Shown here piece by piece: positions 6,741 to 11,168 of a DNA stretch of 11,168 nt. A model generated the notes under the pieces. It searched no databases, was not told the DNA's origin, and was given only the letters and a program-made list of their open reading frames with translations. This DNA comes from Bacillota bacterium (GTDB lineage: Bacteria; Bacillota; Clostridia; Oscillospirales; Ruminococcaceae). The translations under genes were made by a program, and so were the position numbers. How positions within the stretch are numbered: the first letter of the stretch is position 1; each line of letters begins with the position of its first letter. Where the stretch lies: assembly GCA_029550985.1 (NCBI GenBank), contig JAKPGH010000248.1:1-11168 (forward strand), read 5' to 3'.

Positions 6741-7769
6741 ATGAAATACACCGAAAAAACATTGGCCAAGGCCCACAGGGATGGGCAGCGCCATCCCGTC
6801 TGGCTTTTGTACGGCAATGAGACCTATCTGGTGGAGCGCTGGGCCAAAATTTTGCTGGGGGATGAGTCCGGCAATCCCTTTAACGCCCAGCGCCTGGACG
6901 GCAAAGCCCCCGATTTGGAGGCCCTGTGGGATGCGGTGCAGGCCATGCCCTTTTTTGCGGAGGAAAAGCGGGTCCTGCTGGACGGGCTGGAGGCCTCTTC
7001 CCTCGGCGACAAAGACCTTCAGGCCTTTGAGACGCTGCTGGAGGAACTGCCCGACACCACCACGTTAATCATCACCGCCAAGGACCCCGGCTTTGGCAAT
7101 GCGGCGGGGGGCAAGAAAATCATCAAGCTGGTGGAACAGCTGGGGGCCGCCGTGGAACTGGGCACCCCCTCGGCAGGGGATTTGGAGCAGTTTTTGCAGC
7201 GGGAGGCGGAGCGGCAAGGATGCATGCTGGACAGCGCCACCGCCCGGTATATTCTGCAAATCTGCCCCAACGACATGCAGATTTTGCAACACGAACTGGA
7301 TAAAATCTGCTCCTACGCCCAAAAGGGCAAAATCACCCGGCAGCAGGTCGACGCGGTGGCCGTCCCCAAAATCGAGGCCAGAGCCTTTGATTTGCAACAG
7401 TACATTTTAAGGGGGGACGCCGGCGGTGCTCTGCGCCTGCTGGCAAACCTCTTTTCCCTGCGGGAGGACCCCGTCGCCATTCTCGCGGCCCTTTCCATGG
7501 GGTTTTGCGACCTGTACCGGGCAAAATGCGTCCGGAACGCCGGAGGCACCAAGGATACTCTCGTCAACGACTTTGGCTACCGCAGCGAATACCGGGCCAG
7601 AAAGGCCTACGAGGAAAGCGCCCGCCACAGCATCTCCCGCCTGCGCCGAATGGTGCTGATGCTTTGCGACTGCGACCGGCTGCTCAAATCCACGGCGGTG
7701 GATGCCCGGCTGCGTTTGGAGCAACTTACGGTGGAGCTTTCGGCTCTTTGCAGGGAGGGGCGCCCGTGA
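6741..7769 (+). CDS. holA: DNA polymerase III subunit delta
   Basis: The delta subunit of the clamp loader opens the beta sliding clamp during replication. At 342 residues it equals the family norm (E. coli HolA 343). The N-terminus has the family pattern PVWLLYGNETYLVERW (about 13-28); the middle carries TLIITAKDPG and the GDLEQFLQREAERQG helix; then the NDMQILQHELDKICSYA segment and the C-terminal all-helical collar region (about 225-342) typical of delta. Start choice is open: ATG 6741 is 12 nt from AGGAG (6724-6728), while the in-frame TTG at 6735 has ideal 6-nt spacing and would add only two residues. It starts 19 nt after comEC and its stop overlaps the next gene, indicating one transcript. 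The comEC-holA order matches comEC-yqeN in Bacillus subtilis. Confidence 0.94.
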   Translation: MKYTEKTLAKAHRDGQRHPVWLLYGNETYLVERWAKILLGDESGNPFNAQRLDGKAPDLEALWDAVQAMPFFAEEKRVLLDGLEASSLGDKDLQAFETLLEELPDTTTLIITAKDPGFGNAAGGKKIIKLVEQLGAAVELGTPSAGDLEQFLQREAERQGCMLDSATARYILQICPNDMQILQHELDKICSYAQKGKITRQQVDAVAVPKIEARAFDLQQYILRGDAGGALRLLANLFSLREDPVAILAALSMGFCDLYRAKCVRNAGGTKDTLVNDFGYRSEYRARKAYEESARHSISRLRRMVLMLCDCDRLLKSTAVDARLRLEQLTVELSALCREGRP

Positions 7770-8383
7770 CCCGACCCCGCATTGCGCAAGCCATCATCGT
7801 CGAGGGCAAGTACGACAAAATCAAGCTGGAGTCCATTGTGGATGCTCTGATTCTCCCCACCAACGGGTTCCGGATTTTTAAGGACAGGGAGATGCGCGCT
7901 CTCATCAAGCGGCTGGCTCAGGAAACGGGCCTTGTGGTGCTCACCGATTCCGACAAGGCGGGCTTTGTCATCCGCCGCCACCTCATGGGGCTGGTCCCCG
8001 CCAGCCAAATCACCCATGTCTACATTCCCGACTGCCTGGGCAAGGAAAGCCGGAAGGCAAAGCCCTCCAAGGAAGGGAAACTGGGGGTGGAAGGGATGGA
8101 CCCCCGGGTTTTGCTGGATGCTCTGGCCCGCGCGGGGCTGCTGGAAGACACCCCCGCCCCCCGGGAGCCCATCACCAAAATGGACTTGTATGAGGCCGGC
8201 CTTTCCGGCAGGGAGCAAAGCAAAGCCTTGCGGCAAAAGCTTTTGGAACATCTGGGGCTTCCGGCGCGGCTTTCCGCCAGCGCTTTGCCCGACGTGTTGT
8301 CCCGCCTGATGAGCCGGGAGGAGCTTTTTTCTCTTTGTGTTCATTTGCAAGAAGATTGCAATCCTCGACAAAAACCACTATAA
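7766..8383 (+). CDS. rnmV: Toprim-domain protein, RNase M5-like (5S rRNA maturase family)
   Basis: A 205-residue protein with an N-terminal Toprim domain and a DUF4093-type C-terminus, the architecture of RNase M5, which trims 5S rRNA precursor in Firmicutes. The catalytic Toprim glutamate is in IIVEGKYDK (E13) and the metal-binding DxD is LTDSDKAG (D61, D63). The KLGVEGMDP segment (about 108-116) and the ITKMDLYEAGLSG segment (about 136-148) match, by recall, the GIGVEH and SAEDLIHAGLIGG regions of B. subtilis RnmV (186 aa). The GTG start at 7766 overlaps the holA stop in GTGA and is served by AGGGAGG (7752-7758); the open frame continues upstream inside holA but without a family match. In B. 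subtilis rnmV lies near ksgA, so linkage to holA is a different context. A paralogous Toprim role cannot be excluded. Confidence 0.85.
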   Translation: MTRPRIAQAIIVEGKYDKIKLESIVDALILPTNGFRIFKDREMRALIKRLAQETGLVVLTDSDKAGFVIRRHLMGLVPASQITHVYIPDCLGKESRKAKPSKEGKLGVEGMDPRVLLDALARAGLLEDTPAPREPITKMDLYEAGLSGREQSKALRQKLLEHLGLPARLSASALPDVLSRLMSREELFSLCVHLQEDCNPRQKPL

Positions 8384-8384
8384 T
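8356..8384 (+). promoter_or_regulatory. Promoter for the mreB-like gene, overlapping the upstream stop codon
   Basis: TTGCAA (8356-8361) and TATAAT (8379-8384) are spaced by 17 bp. The TAA stop of the Toprim gene (8381-8383) forms part of the -10 box. TTGCAA also occurs at 8345-8350; the two self-complementary hexamers can form a hairpin with a GAAGA loop across the -35 site. Transcription would start near 8391, giving about 70 nt of leader before ATG 8464. Confidence 0.75.
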
Positions 8385-8463
8385 ACCACTGTATCCTTCA
8401 TTTTGGAGAATTGTATGAATTTTTTTAACATCATTGCGACAAATGTAAAGGTGGGATGGAATC

Positions 8464-9480
8464 ATGGCGTCTCTGGATATCGGCATTGATTTGGGCACTT
8501 GTACCGTCATCGCCACCGATTCCACCCAAAGCGTGGTGGTGCGGGAGCCCTCGGTGGTGGCGGTGGACAGCCGCACCGACAAAGTCATCGAAATCGGCAG
8601 CCGGGTTTATGACATGATTGGCCGCACCCCCAATTACATCCATGTAATACGCCCCTTAAACGAAGGGGTAATCAGCAACTTTGCCATGACGGAAGTGCTC
8701 ATCCGCCATATGCTCAAAAAAATCACCGGCGCTCAGATGCTCAAGCCCCGGGTTACCCTCTGCGTCCCCTCCGACACCACCAATGTGGAAAGCCAGTCGG
8801 TAATCAACGCTGCCGTTTCCGCCGGTGCCCGCAAGGTTTACCTCATCGAAGAGCCGGTGGCGGCGGCCATCGGCGCGGGTTTGGACCTTTCCAAACCGGA
8901 GGGGCACCTGATTGTGGACATTGGCGGCGGCACCTGCGACATCGCCGTTCTTTCCCTCAACGGCATCGTCACCAAAAGCTCCATCAAAACGGCAGGTAGA
9001 CTGTTTGACGAGGCCATCATCCGCTTTGTGCGGAACAAATACAACCTGTTGATTGGGGAGCGCACCGCCGAGCGGATTAAAATCGAGGTGGGTTCGGTTT
9101 ACGAAGGCAGCCCCGAAGCCGTGACCGAAGTCAAAGGCAGGGATTTGATGACCGGACTGCCCAAAAAGATTGCCCTGCGCCGCAGCGAAACCCTCGAGGT
9201 GCTTCGGGAACCAATGGATGTGATTTTGCGGGCGGTCATCGGTGTGTTGGAGCGCACTCCGCCCGAACTTGCCGCCGACATCCGCTCCAACGGCATCCTG
9301 CTCACGGGGGGCGGATCTCGTCTGACCGGGCTGATACAGGTGCTGGAGCAGACCACAAAGGTTCCCGCCCGCATTGCCGAAAACCCGGAGGAATGCGTCG
9401 CCGTGGGCACCGCCAAAAGTTTCGATTATTTGGACAAGCTCTACGACGGCTTTGTCCACACTTCCACCCACATTCACTAG
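8464..9480 (+). CDS. mreB: MreB-family actin homologue (rod-shape determining)
   Basis: MreB-type bacterial actins form membrane-bound filaments that guide cell-wall synthesis. The 338 residues are the normal length. Actin-fold ATP-binding motifs are visible: phosphate-1 DLGTCT (9-14), phosphate-2 DIGGGTCD (152-159) and the adenosine loop TGGGSRL (281-287), then NPEECVAVGTAKSF matching the MreB tail. REPSVVAVD, NEGVISNF and VEEPVAAAIGAGL-like stretches are family hallmarks. The phosphate-1 loop differs from the standard DLGTANT and is one residue shorter. ATG 8464 is chosen for AGGTGGG (8449-8455); ATG 8456 is out of frame. Neighbours are not mreC/mreD/minCD, so this is a stand-alone mreB, mbl or mreBH type gene with its own promoter. 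Which paralogue it is cannot be told from one sequence. Confidence 0.92.
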   Translation: MASLDIGIDLGTCTVIATDSTQSVVVREPSVVAVDSRTDKVIEIGSRVYDMIGRTPNYIHVIRPLNEGVISNFAMTEVLIRHMLKKITGAQMLKPRVTLCVPSDTTNVESQSVINAAVSAGARKVYLIEEPVAAAIGAGLDLSKPEGHLIVDIGGGTCDIAVLSLNGIVTKSSIKTAGRLFDEAIIRFVRNKYNLLIGERTAERIKIEVGSVYEGSPEAVTEVKGRDLMTGLPKKIALRRSETLEVLREPMDVILRAVIGVLERTPPELAADIRSNGILLTGGGSRLTGLIQVLEQTTKVPARIAENPEECVAVGTAKSFDYLDKLYDGFVHTSTHIH

Positions 9481-9553
9481 GAGTGTTGTCTTAGCGAGTT
9501 TTTAAAAAGAAAATACGGCCACGTGCTGGCAGGCACAGATTTTCATCCATGCG

Positions 9554-9581
9554 TTCGCAACCCGTTTGCTTTCCATATAAG
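9554..9581 (+). promoter_or_regulatory. Possible promoter for the GNAT-fumarase pair
   Basis: TATAAG (9576-9581) matches five of six -10 bases, and TTCGCA (9554-9559) matches four of six -35 bases at 16-bp spacing. It lies in the 141-nt gap between the mreB-like stop and the GNAT start, where no clear terminator is visible (only a 4-bp GTGC/GCAC stem near 9523-9535), so readthrough is equally possible. Confidence 0.4.
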
Positions 9582-9621
9582 GATCCGAAAGAGATTTTTA
9601 TGATGAGGGAGGGGTATGTTT

Positions 9622-10089
9622 ATGCCTGGCTTTGCAGTGAGCATGGACAAGAACCGAGTGGAGGTCAGCTTTTTAAGGGAGACGGCTCCTCTGCCCCAGA
9701 TTCTGCGCAATCTTGCCACCAGCACACCGTTTATATGCACCCGGGACGGCGTTCTGGTGGCGGAATGTCTGCTGCAAACCCAAAAGAACGCGGCCGATGT
9801 GGTCAACTACGCCTACACCACCGAAGAAGACGGCCGGGAAATGCTGTTGTACGTCATGGACTATTGCCGGGTACAGGGCATCTCGTCCGTCACCATTGGC
9901 TGCGGCAACGCAGAACTGGACACCTACGCTCTGCTGCAGCGGTTGGGGTTCCGCATCGTGGAAATTTGGCCGGATTACCTGTTGGACGAAAACAAGGTGG
10001 CCTATGTCAAACACTCGATTGTCAATCGGGATTTCATTCGCTTCCGAGCCGACCTGGGGGAGGAAACCGCACCGTTTACCATCCGCTAG
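9622..10089 (+). CDS. GNAT-fold N-acetyltransferase-like protein, atypical acetyl-CoA site
   Basis: A 155-residue protein whose second half resembles GNAT acetyltransferases: GISSVTIGCGNAELDTYALLQRLGF (about 87-111) corresponds to the beta-5/alpha-4 region with the conserved GxGN...ALYQKxGF pattern, and the C-terminal NRDFIRFRADL resembles the CRDMIRLS ending of one GNAT subgroup. The pyrophosphate-binding loop (Q/R-x-x-G-x-G/A) expected before LL is replaced by TTEEDGREMLL (66-76), so catalysis is uncertain. ATG 9622 is preferred because the AGGGAGGGG tract (9606-9614) lies 7 nt upstream; ATG 9616 would be only 1 nt from it. It lies 28 nt before the fumarase gene and is probably cotranscribed. 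Substrate unknown. Confidence 0.7.
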   Translation: MPGFAVSMDKNRVEVSFLRETAPLPQILRNLATSTPFICTRDGVLVAECLLQTQKNAADVVNYAYTTEEDGREMLLYVMDYCRVQGISSVTIGCGNAELDTYALLQRLGFRIVEIWPDYLLDENKVAYVKHSIVNRDFIRFRADLGEETAPFTIR

Positions 10090-10117
10090 CACCTTAGCCT
10101 GACACAAGGAGGAAGTT

Positions 10118-10957
10118 ATGAAACAACTCACCGCGCAACAGATAACGGACGCTATACGGGAGATGTGTATCGAGGCAAACTGTGTGCTGCCCCAGGACGT
10201 CCGGAGGCAAATCGAGCATTGCCGCGCCTGCGAGGAATGGCCCATCGCTCAGGAAATTCTGGACTTAATGAAGGAAAACTACCAAATCGCCCACCGGGAA
10301 AACGTTCCCATCTGCCAGGACACCGGAGTTGCCTGCGTCTTTTTGGAAATCGGCCAAGAGGTGCACATCCAAGGGGATTTGACCCAGGCGGTGGACGAGG
10401 GGGTCCGGCAGGGCTACCGGGACGGATACCTGCGCAAATCCCTGGTGGGAGACCCCATCCGCAGAGTAAACACCGGGGACAATACCCCCGCCATGCTCTA
10501 CTGCGACATCGTGCCAGGCGACAAGCTGAAGATTACGGTGGCTCCCAAAGGCTTCGGCAGCGAAAACATGAGCAAAATCAAGATGCTTCGCCCCTCCGAC
10601 GGGTTGGAAGGCGTCAAGGCCTTTGTCCTGTCGGCGGTGGAGGAGGCCGGTCCCAACCCCTGTCCTCCCATTGTGGTGGGGGTAGGCATCGGCGGCACCT
10701 TTGACAAAGCCGCCCTGCTGGCTAAAAAGGCCCTTCTCCGCCCCACCGACGACACCCATCCCGACCCCTTCTACGCCCAATTGGAAGCTGAGCTTCTGGA
10801 ACAAATCAACGCCTTGGGCATCGGCCCCCAAGGGTTCGGCGGACGCACCACCGCCCTGGCGGTGAAAATCCTCACCATGCCCACCCATATCGCGGGACTT
10901 CCGGTGGCGGTGAACATCAACTGCCATGTGGCCCGCCATGTCAGTCGGGAATTGTAA
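10118..10957 (+). CDS. fumA: Class I fumarate hydratase, alpha subunit (FumA/TtdA type)
   Basis: This subunit of an oxygen-sensitive [4Fe-4S] hydro-lyase interconverts fumarate and L-malate in the cytoplasm with a separate beta subunit. The 279 residues match the alpha-subunit size. The three cluster cysteines are at C66 (ICQDTG), C182 (PNPCPP) and C269 (NINCHVARH), the same pattern as FumA of E. coli. RRVNTGDNTPAMLY (about 117-130) and GFGGRTTALAVKI (about 243-255) are further family blocks. The start has a near-perfect AAGGAGG (10106-10112). A strong hairpin follows the stop by 25 nt and the next gene is a convergent ferredoxin, so no beta subunit is adjacent downstream. L(+)-tartrate dehydratase alpha (TtdA) is a close alternative that sequence reading alone does not exclude. 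Confidence 0.92.
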   Translation: MKQLTAQQITDAIREMCIEANCVLPQDVRRQIEHCRACEEWPIAQEILDLMKENYQIAHRENVPICQDTGVACVFLEIGQEVHIQGDLTQAVDEGVRQGYRDGYLRKSLVGDPIRRVNTGDNTPAMLYCDIVPGDKLKITVAPKGFGSENMSKIKMLRPSDGLEGVKAFVLSAVEEAGPNPCPPIVVGVGIGGTFDKAALLAKKALLRPTDDTHPDPFYAQLEAELLEQINALGIGPQGFGGRTTALAVKILTMPTHIAGLPVAVNINCHVARHVSREL

Positions 10958-10981
10958 AGCTACATACTTAAGAATAAACCA

Positions 10982-11008
10982 AAAGCCCGGACCATTGGTC
11001 CGGGCTTT
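10982..11008 (+). terminator. Terminator after fumarase alpha (may act in both directions)
   Basis: A perfect 12-bp stem (10982-10993 with 10997-11008) with an ATT loop, T residues at 11006-11008 within the stem and a short T-rich continuation (GTTG). On the opposite strand the same stem is followed by TTTTGGTTTA, so it can also stop leftward transcription from the ferredoxin gene. Confidence 0.88.
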
Positions 11009-11038
11009 GTTGCGTCTGGAGTGGGATATTCGGCATAG

Positions 11039-11076
11039 AAAAAAGACCACGGATTGCAACAACCACATGGTCTTTT
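11039..11076 (-). terminator. Terminator of the ferredoxin gene
   Basis: Read on the minus strand, AAAAGACCA (11076-11068) pairs with TGGTCTTTT (11049-11041), a 9-bp stem with an 18-nt loop, followed by further T residues to 11039 (six in all). It lies 9 nt past the ferredoxin stop codon. The loop is longer than usual, so strength is uncertain. Confidence 0.7.
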
Positions 11077-11085
11077 GGTCTTACC

Positions 11086-11168
11086 TTATTCCTGAGGTTT
11101 GGGAGCCTCCACAGGGCAAACACCGGCGCAGGCGCCGCAGTCGATGCAGGTAGCAGCATCAATCACAA
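11086..11168 (-). CDS. 2[4Fe-4S] ferredoxin, C-terminal end (cut by window edge)
   Basis: The minus strand encodes the last 26 residues and the TAA stop (11088-11086) of a small electron carrier. The visible part begins VIDAATC and carries the full second cluster motif C-I-D-C-G-A-C-A-G-V-C-P (CxxCxxCxxxCP), ending in VEAPKPQE. This is the C-terminal half of the clostridial 8-Fe ferredoxin fold, which shuttles low-potential electrons between pyruvate:ferredoxin oxidoreductase, hydrogenase and similar enzymes. The first cluster motif would lie outside the window. The gene runs towards the fumarase gene. The identification is firm for so short a piece because of the cysteine spacing and the ending. 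Confidence 0.9.
   Translation of the reverse strand, partial: VIDAATCIDCGACAGVCPVEAPKPQE

Noticed and set aside
9549..10097. A 182-codon open frame overlapping the GNAT gene in another frame
   Set aside because: Its product has no family resemblance and no suitable ribosome-binding site; the frame starting at 9622 has GNAT motifs and a strong one.
1..11168. Mobile elements, CRISPR arrays, tRNA/rRNA genes or defence systems
   Set aside because: I saw no transposase, repeat-spacer pattern, cloverleaf or toxin-antitoxin or nuclease cluster; gene content and base use look uniform and chromosomal.

Overview
The window reads as ordinary chromosomal DNA from a GC-rich, low-branching Firmicute of the class Clostridia, most likely a gut-type Oscillospirales/Ruminococcaceae relative. 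This placement is by recall of protein style: a short ACT-domain SerA, AlaRS with the Cys-rich insert usual in Clostridia, an RNase M5-like Toprim protein, a two-subunit class I fumarase and a clostridial 2[4Fe-4S] ferredoxin. Strong Shine-Dalgarno sequences precede nearly every gene. I see no phage, transposon, CRISPR, tRNA or rRNA.

Layout. (1) 1-486: 3' end of serA (serine biosynthesis), then a hairpin. (2) 582-4533: a unit with its own perfect TTGACA-17-TATAAT promoter, a roughly 160-nt structured leader without T-box hallmarks, then alaS, a HIT-family nucleotide hydrolase and a purine-type phosphoribosyltransferase, closed by a strong intrinsic terminator at 4505-4533. (3) 4628-8383: tightly packed comEC, holA and an RNase M5-like Toprim gene, the last two overlapping as GTGA; an extended -10 motif inside comEC may give holA/rnmV their own transcription. 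(4) 8356-9480: an MreB-family actin gene whose promoter -10 box lies on the stop codon of the previous gene. (5) 9576-11008: a GNAT-fold protein and the alpha subunit of class I fumarase, closed by a strong hairpin. (6) 11039-11168, minus strand: the last 26 codons of a ferredoxin and its terminator, convergent with the fumarase gene.

The genes are mostly housekeeping: amino-acid biosynthesis, tRNA charging, AMP/nucleotide handling, replication clamp loading, 5S rRNA maturation, cell shape and redox metabolism. I found no convincing undescribed multi-gene system. The best points for a second look are the non-T-box alaS leader, a ComEC whose C-terminal metallo-beta-lactamase domain has lost its metal motifs, an MreB homologue with an altered phosphate-1 loop and no mreC/mreD beside it, a GNAT-fold protein lacking the acetyl-CoA pyrophosphate loop, and a fumarase alpha subunit with no beta subunit next to it.
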